DNA from: a virus
DNA length: 26,751 bases
IMG/VR virus record: IMGVR_UViG_3300035239_000098
Coordinates: 1-26,751 of that record
Strand: one strand, 5' to 3'
Below are positions 5,935-11,533 of this stretch, piece by piece. A program made the position numbers and the translations under genes. Position 1 is the first letter of the stretch. Every line of letters begins with the position of its first letter. The notes beneath the pieces are model-generated. The model had not been told where the DNA came from. It saw nothing but the letters and a program-made list of their open reading frames with translations, and did no database searches.

Positions 5935-6119
5935 TGGAACTAGAAAATATAATTAAAGACGTGCAACATCTCAGTAGAAAAATATTTAATAAAGAGGTGG
6001 CGAAAATGCACTATTCAAAAAACAGATTAAACGGTTTTACAATGAATCAACTCTTGGAACTTGAAAGATGGTTTAAAAAAGAAATACTAATTAAGAATGA
6101 AATAAAATATAAATTATGA
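5934..6119 (+). CDS. Small early protein, 61 aa, function unknown
   Basis: A 61-residue, mostly helical basic protein (start MELENIIKDVQHLSRKIFNK). Its ATG overlaps the preceding stop by one base (TAATG) and its TGA overlaps the next ATG (ATGA), so it lies in a chain of coupled genes. The middle part, RLNGFTMNQLLELERWFKKE, reads like a helix-turn-helix-sized helical pair, but there is no clear DNA-binding signature. No family recognised. Confidence 0.65.
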   Translation: MELENIIKDVQHLSRKIFNKEVAKMHYSKNRLNGFTMNQLLELERWFKKEILIKNEIKYKL

Positions 6120-6247
6120 AACAACAAAATAACGACACCGAAAATTTACGTAAACTTTGGCTCAATGGAAAGATAACGGATGAACAATATTTCTTCAGAC
6201 TTAAAGCCGATGAATTAAAAATTAAAACTTATTCAAATGAATTATGA
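6116..6247 (+). CDS. Small early protein, 43 aa, function unknown
   Basis: ATG at 6116 overlaps the previous TGA (ATGA) and the frame runs to TGA at 6245-6247, giving 43 residues. The core LRKLWLNGKITDEQYFFRLK resembles short helical hairpins in which a lengthy helix is followed by a G-x-I-T-x-x-Q/E-Y turn and a second helix, common in small phage proteins and in SHOCT-like modules. It overlaps the following gene by 11 bases. Coding status is inferred from the coupled starts on both sides. Confidence 0.6.
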   Translation: MKQQNNDTENLRKLWLNGKITDEQYFFRLKADELKIKTYSNEL

Positions 6248-6434
6248 TAATTATAAACTAGCAACGCCAGATTATTTTGAGGACATATCTAATTGTTGCG
6301 GATTTGAATATACAGAAACAAACGAGGACTATATATGCAACAGTTGTTCACACTCATGTGATGTAGTCACAGAGTACGAGTATAACGAATATAAATTAGA
6401 TGATTTAGCAGACTTATTAATTAACGAAAGATAA
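6237..6434 (+). CDS. Zinc-ribbon mini-protein, 65 aa
   Basis: A 65-residue acidic protein with five cysteines: Cys20-Cys21 (SNCCGFEY) and Cys34, Cys37, Cys41 (YICNSCSHSC). A CC-G pair followed 12-15 residues later by CxxC is the usual layout of short phage zinc ribbons, so it probably binds one zinc ion. The role is likely protein or nucleic-acid contact, but no partner can be named. It overlaps the preceding gene by 11 bases; no later ATG gives a sensible frame. One of the five 13-base words of the window lies inside (6345-6357), within the codons of the CxxC loop. Confidence 0.7.
   Translation: MNYDNYKLATPDYFEDISNCCGFEYTETNEDYICNSCSHSCDVVTEYEYNEYKLDDLADLLINER
6345..6357 (+). repeat. 13-base word TGTTCACACTCAT, copy 1
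   Basis: Exact copy of a 13-base word found five times in the window. It lies inside the zinc-ribbon gene in a frame reading CSHSC. The longer 15-base form GTTGTTCACACTCAT is shared with copy 4. Here TCACA and TGTGA form an inverted repeat around CTCA (6348-6361). Confidence 0.7.
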
Positions 6435-6440
6435 AATATA

Positions 6441-6596
6441 ATGATAAATAAAGTAACAAAAGAGGATTGTATAAAGGCTATAGAATACTTGCACGTACAA
6501 GGATTTGTTGAGGAAATGACAACAGATAAAAAGTACTACACAGAAATACTACTTAAGAAAGTAGCTAATGATTATAAACTAAACTTAGGATTATGA
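6441..6596 (+). CDS. Small early protein, 51 aa, function unknown
   Basis: ATG at 6441 to TGA at 6594-6596 gives 51 residues beginning MINKVTKEDCIKAIEYLHVQ. It is helical and charged, with a TKEDCIKAIEYL opening that resembles the first helix of many small phage proteins, but no family can be named. It starts six bases after the zinc-ribbon gene and its stop overlaps the next start (ATGA), which supports it as a real member of the coupled chain. Confidence 0.6.
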   Translation: MINKVTKEDCIKAIEYLHVQGFVEEMTTDKKYYTEILLKKVANDYKLNLGL

Positions 6597-6623
6597 AAGA
6601 GAATAAACTAATAGCAGAATTTA
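6590..6623 (+). repeat. Duplicated gene start, copy A
   Basis: 34 bases covering the ATT leader, the ATG and the first ten codons of the zinc-ribbon gene; identical to 6733-6766 except at 6601 (G here, T at 6744). Both copies are in frame at the start of adjacent genes. Confidence 0.85.
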
Positions 6624-6730
6624 CAGACAAATATATATGTGGCTCGTGTGGAATTAATTGTAATGAGTATACCTACAATTTTGAAACTGATGTAGATGAA
6701 TGTAATGATTGTAAAACAATAAACAAATAG
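6593..6730 (+). CDS. Zinc-ribbon mini-protein with duplicated start, 45 aa
   Basis: A 45-residue protein with two knuckles: Cys16-x2-Cys19 (ICGSCG) and Cys37-x2-Cys40 (ECNDCK), plus Cys23. It probably folds around one zinc. Its first ten residues, MKENKLIAEF, are almost the same as those of the next gene (MKDNKLIAEF), and the DNA over this stretch is identical at 33 of 34 positions (6590-6623 and 6733-6766). After that the two proteins share nothing, so one has gained its start from the other by duplication or recombination. ATGA overlap with the previous gene. Confidence 0.65.
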   Translation: MKENKLIAEFTDKYICGSCGINCNEYTYNFETDVDECNDCKTINK

Positions 6731-6738
6731 AAATTATG
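6721..6738 (+). repeat. Repeated gene junction, copy A
   Basis: AAACAAATAGAAATTATG spans the last codons and stop of one gene and the leader and ATG of the next. An identical 18-base copy is at 6969-6986. Confidence 0.75.
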
Positions 6739-6766
6739 AAAGATAATAAACTAATAGCAGAATTTA
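6733..6766 (+). repeat. Duplicated gene start, copy B
   Basis: Second copy of the 34-base gene start, at the beginning of the 80-aa gene. Similarity ends abruptly after the tenth codon. Confidence 0.85.
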
Positions 6767-6978
6767 TGGGTATGGAAGACTATCAAGAGATGGGCGAGTA
6801 TGTCACACCTAAATACCACACCTCTTGGGATTGGCTGATACCTGTAATACATAAATGTTTTGATGTAGCTGAAGATGGCGACATGGATGATATAATGCAC
6901 CACCTTCAAGTTGCTGATAGAAAACCTACGTACCGAGCGGTAATAGAATTTATTAACCAATACAATAAAAACAAATAG
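6736..6978 (+). CDS. Conserved Bacteroidota phage protein, 80 aa
   Basis: An 80-residue acidic protein. The layout (M)KxNKLIAEFMGM, then a YHTSWDWLIPVIHKC segment at about 28-42, is familiar from memory as a very common short protein of Bacteroidota phages, prophages and plasmids, of unknown function. The intact family signature shows that this gene is the natural owner of the KLIAEF start; the preceding zinc-ribbon gene seems to have acquired it. Five bases separate it from the previous stop, and the AAACAAATAGAAATTATG junction is repeated before the next gene. Confidence 0.8.
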   Translation: MKDNKLIAEFMGMEDYQEMGEYVTPKYHTSWDWLIPVIHKCFDVAEDGDMDDIMHHLQVADRKPTYRAVIEFINQYNKNK

Positions 6979-6986
6979 AAATTATG
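6969..6986 (+). repeat. Repeated gene junction, copy B
   Basis: Identical to 6721-6738: end of one gene, TAG stop, A-rich leader and ATG of the next. Such repeated junctions are natural places for homologous exchange of whole small genes. Confidence 0.75.
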
Positions 6987-7346
6987 GGAAGATATTATAA
7001 CGGAGATGTTGAAGGTAAGTTTATGTTTGCCGTTCAAAATAGCGATGCACACGAAAGATTTGGTGCAGTCGAAGAAAATTCAGGATACGTAGATTATGTA
7101 GTTTACAGAGATAGTTATGCAGAAATATGTGCAGAGTTAGACAGTATAAAACACAAAGGACACATTGATAAAGTAGAAAAAATGTTCAACGAAAAAAATG
7201 GCTTCAATCATAAAATAAAAGAACAGTATGGGGTAAGTGATGAAGATTTGTCAGAGTATGCAGATTATGAGATAGGGATGCAATTAAAAAAATTCTTCGA
7301 CAAAAACAAATATCTTAATGAATGTAGATTTGAGGCAGAATTATAA
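6984..7346 (+). CDS. Conserved marine-phage protein, 120 aa, unknown function
   Basis: A 120-residue acidic protein beginning MGRYYNGDVEGKFMFAVQNS. From memory this N-terminus (MGRYYxGDIEGKFxFxVQSSDxxxxFG) is widespread in marine tailed phages, including ones infecting unrelated hosts, but has no established function. The C-terminal half is helical and charged (about 50-115). The start is fixed by the repeated junction AAACAAATAGAAATTATG. Its presence supports a marine origin for the genome. Confidence 0.8.
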   Translation: MGRYYNGDVEGKFMFAVQNSDAHERFGAVEENSGYVDYVVYRDSYAEICAELDSIKHKGHIDKVEKMFNEKNGFNHKIKEQYGVSDEDLSEYADYEIGMQLKKFFDKNKYLNECRFEAEL

Positions 7347-7365
7347 ACAATTAAAAAAATAGAGA

Positions 7366-7506
7366 ATGAAGACAATACAACAACAGAGAATAGACAGACT
7401 TAAAAAAGACATAGAGTGGTATAAACTATATGCTGATTACATAGAACACAACAAACCTAATTGGGATGAGTATGCTTGTAATTATGCAGACAATAAAACA
7501 AAATAG
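7366..7506 (+). CDS. Small early protein, 46 aa, function unknown
   Basis: ATG at 7366 to TAG at 7504-7506 encodes 46 residues starting MKTIQQQRIDRLKKDIEWYK, an amphipathic helix, followed by a tail containing NKPNWDEYAC. Preceded by an A-rich leader (AATAGAGA). A longer reading of the next gene would overlap it by about 40 bases, which I reject in favour of the start at 7514. No family recognised. Confidence 0.55.
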   Translation: MKTIQQQRIDRLKKDIEWYKLYADYIEHNKPNWDEYACNYADNKTK

Positions 7507-7513
7507 GAAACAG

Positions 7514-7684
7514 ATGAAATATTTTAAATACAAAGCAAGATGTTTAAGACATAAAAGACATGTCGAAAAAAGAGTAACCGAGTTAAGGTCTGAAATATGT
7601 ATGGATGCCATACATAAAGGAGACATAAGTCAACTTAAAAGACATTGGTTACTAAAGTACAACGAACACTTAAAACACTTATAA
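7514..7684 (+). CDS. Basic small protein, 56 aa, function unknown
   Basis: Starting at ATG 7514 the protein has 56 residues and is strongly basic (MKYFKYKARCLRHKRHVEKR at the start). The frame is open from 7466, but that longer version would overlap the previous gene by 41 bases; the ATG at 7514 follows the previous stop by seven bases, as is normal here. It ends in a TAATG overlap with a zinc-ribbon mini-gene. Possibly nucleic-acid-binding from its charge; no domain recognised. Confidence 0.6.
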   Translation: MKYFKYKARCLRHKRHVEKRVTELRSEICMDAIHKGDISQLKRHWLLKYNEHLKHL

Positions 7685-7773
7685 TGGAAGAATCGGAATG
7701 TTGTGGTGCAGAAATCAAATGGTTTGACATATGCACCGAGTGTGGAGAACACACAGAACCAAGTGAAAATTAA
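7684..7773 (+). CDS. Zinc-ribbon micro-protein, 29 aa
   Basis: A 29-residue protein with four cysteines, Cys6-Cys7 and Cys17-x2-Cys20 (ECCGAEIKWFDICTECGEH), exactly the ligand set of a minimal zinc ribbon. The CCGAE...CxxCGEH pattern is common in phage micro-proteins. Its ATG shares a base with the preceding stop (TAATG), which supports translation despite the short length. It probably serves as a zinc-stabilised interaction module; the partner is unknown. Confidence 0.6.
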   Translation: MEESECCGAEIKWFDICTECGEHTEPSEN

Positions 7774-7801
7774 ATAAAATAAACGAACTAAAAGAAAAAT
7801 T

Positions 7802-7981
7802 ATGAAAGAAATAATAGAACAAATAACAGATGTTCAAGTAGAATTTATTTTTGACTCAGTATCTGAAGAAGTTAATTTAGAATATGGAGATATAACACCA
7901 AGTCAAAACTATAGGTTAGAACAAATAAAAGAAAATTTAAACGAGTTAGTTTTAGAATGGGTAAAAAAAAATAAAGAATGA
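7802..7981 (+). CDS. Small acidic protein, 59 aa, function unknown
   Basis: ATG at 7802 to TGA at 7979-7981 gives 59 residues, acidic and likely helical (MKEIIEQITDVQVEFIFDSV at the start; C-terminal NLNELVLEWVKKNKE). Its stop overlaps the start of the methyltransferase-like gene (ATGA), so it is translationally coupled to it. An accessory partner of the methyltransferase is possible but only suggested by position. Confidence 0.65.
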   Translation: MKEIIEQITDVQVEFIFDSVSEEVNLEYGDITPSQNYRLEQIKENLNELVLEWVKKNKE

Positions 7982-8598
7982 AAGTGTTAGAATTATTTGC
8001 AGGCTCACGTAGTGTAGGCAAGGCTTGTGAAGAGTTAGGTTATGAAGTTTATTCTTCAGACATTAATGATTTTCAAGGTATAGACTATGTTACAGACATT
8101 AGGGATTTTGATATAGATAAAGTTCCTTTTGTTCCTGATATTATATGGGCAAGTCCACCTTGTACTTATTTTAGTGTAGCTAGTATTGGGAAACATTGGA
8201 ATAAGGACAACACACCGAAAAGCGATAACGCAATGTTTGGAGTAGAAATAGTGAGTGCAACTTTATATATAATAAATGTATTTAAAAGTATCAACCCTAA
8301 CTTAATTTGGTATATGGAAAATCCAAGAGGTAAATTAAGAAAATTAAGTGTAGTGGATGGACTTTATAAAAACACAGTCACGTATTGTCAGTATGGAGAT
8401 ACTAGAATGAAACCAACTGACATATGGACTAACAATTTAAATTGGAAACCCAGACCAATGTGTAAAAATGGTATGCCCTGCCACGTTTCAGCACCTAGAG
8501 GTTCGCAGACAGGTACTCAAGGAATGAAAGGAAATTATGAAAGAAGTAAAATCCCTCACGAATTATGTATAGAAATATTAAAATACAGAACCAAGTAA
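7978..8598 (+). CDS. Cytosine-C5 DNA methyltransferase-like protein
   Basis: A 206-residue protein with most landmarks of cytosine-C5 methyltransferases in order: motif I LELFAGSRSVGKA (4-16, SAM binding), SSDIN (26-30), motif IV SPPCTYFS (59-66) with the catalytic Cys62, motif VI MENPRG (113-118, Glu114), and a QYGDTRMKPTDIWTN stretch (138-152) as in motif VIII. It would transfer a methyl (or related one-carbon) group to cytosine. It is short against the usual 300-400 residues; there is little room for a target-recognition domain, so specificity may be low, non-canonical or supplied by a partner. Phages use such enzymes to escape host restriction. A DUF1599/Nmad1-like gene at 15597 may belong to the same DNA- or nucleotide-modification theme. 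Confidence 0.8.
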   Translation: MKVLELFAGSRSVGKACEELGYEVYSSDINDFQGIDYVTDIRDFDIDKVPFVPDIIWASPPCTYFSVASIGKHWNKDNTPKSDNAMFGVEIVSATLYIINVFKSINPNLIWYMENPRGKLRKLSVVDGLYKNTVTYCQYGDTRMKPTDIWTNNLNWKPRPMCKNGMPCHVSAPRGSQTGTQGMKGNYERSKIPHELCIEILKYRTK

Positions 8599-8622
8599 AT
8601 CAATAAATTAAATAAATTAAAA

Positions 8623-8784
8623 ATGAAAAAATTAGCAATAATAGGAGGGTTAAGTTTAATGACTGCTGGAACTACTTATATGATAAGACATCCTCACGCA
8701 CCACAGTTTGACTTTAACCCCAATACATTAGCAATAGCAACCGGAGGATTCTTTGTAGCTATAGGAATAACTTATAAATTTTAA
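8623..8784 (+). CDS. Small two-helix membrane protein, 53 aa
   Basis: ATG at 8623 to TAA at 8782-8784 encodes 53 residues. Two hydrophobic segments are visible: about 4-20 (LAIIGGLSLMTAGTTYM) and about 35-50 (TLAIATGGFFVAIGITY), joined by a polar turn with RHPHAPQFD. It is thus probably an inner-membrane hairpin. Size and topology would allow a pinholin-like lysis role, but there is no lysozyme gene nearby and it lies among early genes, so a membrane accessory function is equally likely. It is too short for family assignment. Confidence 0.6.
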   Translation: MKKLAIIGGLSLMTAGTTYMIRHPHAPQFDFNPNTLAIATGGFFVAIGITYKF

Positions 8785-8788
8785 AACA

Positions 8789-8908
8789 ATGAAAATAGAA
8801 ATGATATCAAAAGAGGCAGTATACATACAAATCAATGATTATATATATTATATAGATGATAGTACTAACGAGCAAATAATGGACAAATGGAATACGCAAG
8901 AAAAATAA
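8789..8908 (+). CDS. Small early protein, 39 aa, function unknown
   Basis: ATG at 8789 to TAA at 8906-8908 encodes 39 residues with a tyrosine-rich strand (VYIQINDYIYYIDDSTNEQI) followed by a short helix. A strand-turn-strand ending in YYIDDST...I is seen in other phage mini-proteins, from memory, but has no known role. It starts four bases after the membrane protein and overlaps the next gene by 22 bases. Confidence 0.5.
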   Translation: MKIEMISKEAVYIQINDYIYYIDDSTNEQIMDKWNTQEK

Positions 8909-9033
8909 TTTTACTTAAAAACTTACTAGAGGAATTACAATTAGAAACCTCAAAAATTACAGTAGAAGAAACATTTGCTATACTGAATGATCTAAAAGAA
9001 ACTGTCAATAGTTTTAATGATTCAAGAGAATAA
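8887..9033 (+). CDS. Small helical protein, 48 aa, function unknown
   Basis: ATG at 8887 to TAA at 9031-9033 encodes 48 residues, predicted to form two helices (start MEYARKIILLKNLLEELQLE). It overlaps the preceding 39-aa gene by 22 bases in another frame, a longer overlap than elsewhere in the cluster, so one of the two starts may be wrong, although no better ATG is seen. It is the last gene of the early cluster before an 84-base gap. Confidence 0.5.
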   Translation: MEYARKIILLKNLLEELQLETSKITVEETFAILNDLKETVNSFNDSRE

Positions 9034-9059
9034 ATTATTACATTGCAGTAACTATATAC

Positions 9060-9072
9060 TGTTCACACTCAT
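9060..9072 (+). repeat. 13-base word TGTTCACACTCAT, copy 2 (intergenic)
   Basis: The only one of the five exact copies in non-coding DNA: it lies in the 84-base gap between the early gene cluster and the replication module, 46 bases before the ATG at 9118. Confidence 0.7.
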
Positions 9073-9117
9073 CTTTGAGGGAAGGTGTTTCAAGGAAAAG
9101 GACTAAATAAATATATT

Positions 9118-9393
9118 ATGCAAAAAAAAAGAACACTTAACGAACTAAGGCAAAATAAAACATTTGGGTATGATAATTCATATGAAAAAAACAACCAAAC
9201 CTCTAAAGTTAAAGAAAAGATAACAGAGATTATAGAAGAAGGCCATAAAAAACTTAATTATGGTACTCAATCTGAAAAGCAAATGGCAGTAGGATCATTA
9301 CAACTTATTAATGAAATAGAGAAACTAACCGAGAAACTACCTAATAATTATACTTTGGGAGAAAATATCAGAAAAATATTTGGATTAAAGTAA
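9118..9393 (+). CDS. Protein of unknown function upstream of the replication module, 91 aa
   Basis: A 91-residue basic protein (start MQKKRTLNELRQNKTFGYDN). I chose ATG 9118, preceded by AAATAAATATT, rather than an in-frame GTG at 9085 with no such leader. The middle region (SKVKEKITEIIEEGHKKLNY) and the rest are helical. It sits between the intergenic 13-base word and the DnaA-like gene; the promoter of the next gene overlaps its 3' end. Position next to replication genes may indicate a role in replication, but no domain supports this. Confidence 0.65.
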   Translation: MQKKRTLNELRQNKTFGYDNSYEKNNQTSKVKEKITEIIEEGHKKLNYGTQSEKQMAVGSLQLINEIEKLTEKLPNNYTLGENIRKIFGLK

Positions 9394-9409
9394 AATTGTA
9401 TTAGTTTTG
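9379..9409 (+). promoter_or_regulatory. Bacteroidota-type promoter of the replication module
   Basis: TTTG (9379-9382), exactly 19 bases, then TAGTTTTG (9402-9409): a perfect match to the TTTG/TAnnTTTG consensus. The -33 element lies within the last codons of the preceding gene. Transcription would start near 9415, about 12 bases before the ATG at 9427. Confidence 0.75.
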
Positions 9410-9426
9410 AATAATTATTAAACAAC

Positions 9427-9804
9427 ATGACGAGAACGAAAGATATGTGGGCAGAGGTAAATTACCCACCTACAGAAAATCAAATAAAATACAATACAAT
9501 GATGTTAAATTACGAAATTTTTGATGAAATAGTTTATGATGTATGTACGACTACAAGAACACATAAAAATGAATTATTTAATAAGACTAAAGATAATCAT
9601 GTCACATCGGCAAGATACTTAATATACTACCTAGCAAAACTTAATGGCTATAGATTATCAGCAATAGTTAGATGTATGAAAGCAGATGGCTTTGAAACTA
9701 CTAACTCTACGATAATATATGGAATTAAAGAAACTGAGAAGAAAATAAAGAAGGATCCAGACCTTGCTAAATACATAAAAAACTGGAACCCAAAGAGTAA
9801 ATAA
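9427..9804 (+). CDS. DnaA domain IV-like DNA-binding protein
   Basis: A 125-residue protein. Residues about 32-106 resemble the C-terminal DNA-binding domain of the initiator DnaA: an N-terminal helix, then HVTSARYLIYYLAKLNGYRL (58-77), SAIVRCMK (78-85), and a GFETTNSTIIYGIKETEKKI segment (88-107), where DnaA has GRDHTTVLYAxxKI. The AAA+ ATPase of DnaA is absent. It would bind specific duplex sites, most simply the phage origin, and help start replication. It is the first gene behind the strong promoter 9379-9409 and is followed by recombination and replication genes. Its target could be the 13-base word (see findings). The domain match is by pattern recognition only. Confidence 0.7.
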   Translation: MTRTKDMWAEVNYPPTENQIKYNTMMLNYEIFDEIVYDVCTTTRTHKNELFNKTKDNHVTSARYLIYYLAKLNGYRLSAIVRCMKADGFETTNSTIIYGIKETEKKIKKDPDLAKYIKNWNPKSK

Positions 9805-9824
9805 TAATTAAATTAAATAAAATA

Positions 9825-10418
9825 ATGGCAACACAAACGAAAAAGTCAGCGTTTGATAAGCTTTCGGCTGTCAACGTTTCTGATAAAGTAGAGAAAAAAG
9901 GACAATTAACATATCTAAGTTGGGCTCATGCATGGGCTTTTGCAAAGAAGTTATATCCAGAATTAACAAGAAAAGTATATGAATCTGAAAATGGCATGAA
10001 CTATTTTACTGATGGCAAAACGGCTTGGGTAAAAGTAGGAGTAACCATTGATGAACTAGAGTATATAGATTACTTACCTATAATGAATACATCGGGTAGG
10101 CCAAAGTCTATACAACTAGATAACATTACTAGCTTTGAAGTAAACTCATCTATACAAAGATCAACTGTAAAAGCATTGGCCTTACATGGACTAGGTTTAT
10201 CTGTATATGCTGGAGAAGACTTAGTTGAAACTGCACCAGTAATAAAAAAACCTAAGCTAATTAATTTAGAGATTGAAGATGACAACTGGCAAAAGGTAAT
10301 TGCTTGGATGATTGACAACAAAGAACTAGGGATGCCAGGTATCATTAAAATACTATCTCAGAAATATAAGATTAATCCAGTAGTAGTTGATGAACTATCT
10401 AAATTTATAAAGTCATGA
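9825..10418 (+). CDS. Sak3-type single-strand annealing protein (DUF1071)
   Basis: A 197-residue protein whose first two thirds follow the DUF1071/Sak3 pattern: FDKLSAVNVSDKVEKK, then LTYLSWAHAWAFAKKLYPEL (28-47), a strand segment with NGMNYFTDGKTAWVKVGVTI, and SIQRSTVKALALHGLGLSVY followed by AGEDL (about 108-133). Sak3 proteins of phages anneal complementary single strands and promote recombination. The C-terminal 50 residues form a small helical extension. Its stop overlaps the start of a RecE/RecB-like exonuclease, giving the classic exonuclease-annealase pair. Likely roles are recombination-dependent replication, repair and genome exchange. Confidence 0.85.
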   Translation: MATQTKKSAFDKLSAVNVSDKVEKKGQLTYLSWAHAWAFAKKLYPELTRKVYESENGMNYFTDGKTAWVKVGVTIDELEYIDYLPIMNTSGRPKSIQLDNITSFEVNSSIQRSTVKALALHGLGLSVYAGEDLVETAPVIKKPKLINLEIEDDNWQKVIAWMIDNKELGMPGIIKILSQKYKINPVVVDELSKFIKS

Positions 10419-11158
10419 TACTAGATGAAATTAATCAAAAGTACACAAAAGAAATAGAGAAGCTAAGAGAGGACAAGTATTACTATGGAGATTTTGGCAG
10501 AAACTTTTTATCTAACTCAGACATAGGATCACTCTTAAACAATCCAAAAGATTTTAGAGGGAAGGGTAAACCAACAATAGCTATGCTACTTGGAAGATAT
10601 TTTCATACTGAACTATTGGAACCTCAAAAACTTAGTGAGTTTGATATCGTGGATGCCTCAACTAGAACTACTAAAGCTTACAAGGAATTAGGCAAACAAG
10701 CTATACTAACTAAAGAAGTAGAGATGTTATCTAATATGGCTAAAGCAATAAGAATGAACTTAGATTTCTATGATATGATTTACAAAGCAGGGAATCAGTT
10801 TGAGGTTCCAGCTATTAAAGAAATAGGAGGTCATCTATGGAAAGGGAAAGCAGATATTGTTGCATCGGATATGATTATTGATTTAAAGACTACATCAAAG
10901 ATAGATGAGTTTAAATACTCAGCAAGAAAGTACAACTATGATAGTCAAGCTTGGATATATAGTCAGTTCTTTGGAAGGCCAATGATATTTATAGTAGTAG
11001 AAAAGAATACATATAAGACAGGGATATTTCACTGTTCAGAAACATTTCTCGAATACGGAAAACAAAAAGTATTCAAAGCGATTGAGATTTACGAAAAGTT
11101 CTTTGTTGAAGGAGCTCCAGAAGATATCAATCAATATTATCATACAGAACAATTATAA
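10415..11158 (+). CDS. PD-(D/E)XK exonuclease of the RecE/RecB type
   Basis: A 247-residue nuclease with the RecB-family order of residues: GRYFHTELL (His64), Glu130 (QFEVP), WKGKADIV (Asp147), IIDLKTT (Asp156, Lys158) and YDSQAWIY (Gln178 and Tyr182, the QxxxY motif). These form the two-metal active site of exonuclease VIII-like enzymes (DUF3799/Cas4-like superfamily). It probably resects double-strand ends 5' to 3' to give single strands for the Sak3 protein encoded just before it (ATGA overlap at 10415). Length is near the catalytic core alone, so there is no helicase fusion. Confidence 0.85.
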   Translation: MILDEINQKYTKEIEKLREDKYYYGDFGRNFLSNSDIGSLLNNPKDFRGKGKPTIAMLLGRYFHTELLEPQKLSEFDIVDASTRTTKAYKELGKQAILTKEVEMLSNMAKAIRMNLDFYDMIYKAGNQFEVPAIKEIGGHLWKGKADIVASDMIIDLKTTSKIDEFKYSARKYNYDSQAWIYSQFFGRPMIFIVVEKNTYKTGIFHCSETFLEYGKQKVFKAIEIYEKFFVEGAPEDINQYYHTEQL

Positions 11159-11180
11159 ACCAATAAAAACAAAAACAAAT

Positions 11181-11465
11181 ATGGCTTCAATAATAAACCA
11201 TTACATTGATTTAACTAAAGTAGATAAGTCAAGATTAAAAGACGGTAAATTTTTACAGATAACTACCGTATTAGATAACGAAAGTAAATACGGAAACAAC
11301 GTAGGGACTTACGAAAGCATGAGTAAAGACGAGAAAGATGCTGGGAAAAAAAGAAACTATGTTGGCAACGGTAAAGTTGTTTGGACTGACGGCACTATAG
11401 CTGTGGCAGAGAAAGAGAATACTGCGCCAAAAGCAAGTACTGCATCAGCCGACTTACCATTTTAA
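11181..11465 (+). CDS. Probable phage single-strand DNA-binding protein
   Basis: A 94-residue protein starting at ATG 11181 (A-rich leader AAAAACAAAT). The frame is open further upstream but that would overlap the exonuclease by 77 bases. Strand-rich N-terminus with KDGKFLQITTVLDNESKYGN, then RNYVGNGKVVWTDG, and a disordered tail ending ASADLPF. The acidic-hydrophobic LPF end is the hallmark tail of single-strand DNA-binding proteins that recruit replication partners. Position between the exonuclease and the primase-helicase fits. The OB-fold is inferred, not proven, and the tail is only weakly acidic (one Asp). Confidence 0.65.
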   Translation: MASIINHYIDLTKVDKSRLKDGKFLQITTVLDNESKYGNNVGTYESMSKDEKDAGKKRNYVGNGKVVWTDGTIAVAEKENTAPKASTASADLPF

Positions 11466-11474
11466 ATTAGTATT

Positions 11475-11533
11475 GAGAGGTGGCAGTATCCGTAAGGACT
11501 GCGCCAATAAATGTTGTGGTTCATACACCTCTC
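11475..11533 (+). ncRNA. Structured RNA candidate between the SSB-like and primase genes
   Basis: GAGAGGTG (11475-11482) pairs perfectly with CACCTCTC (11526-11533). Inside is a second hairpin with a GTAA (GNRA) tetraloop closed by TCC/GGA and CAG/CTG, with a two-base TA bulge (about 11483-11506). The remaining inner arm can form GTG-GTTCATA-CAC (11516-11528), which competes with the end of the outer stem. The element starts 10 bases after one gene and ends 41 bases before the next. A T-rich stretch (TTTATTT) follows, so termination or attenuation is possible; a leader switch or small RNA are alternatives. It is not a tRNA. Confidence 0.45.

Noticed and set aside
7466-7513. Longer N-terminus of the 56-aa basic protein
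   Set aside because: It would overlap the preceding gene by about 40 bases, while the ATG at 7514 follows it with the normal short gap.
9043-9077. Promoter candidate before the 91-aa gene (TTG then CATCTTTG)
   Set aside because: The -7 element has one mismatch and the spacing of 24 bases is too long for the Bacteroidota consensus.
11475-11533. Possible tRNA or degenerate tRNA
   Set aside because: Only 59 bases, no anticodon arm with a seven-base loop, no proper T-arm sequence and no CCA end; it is reported as a different structured element.
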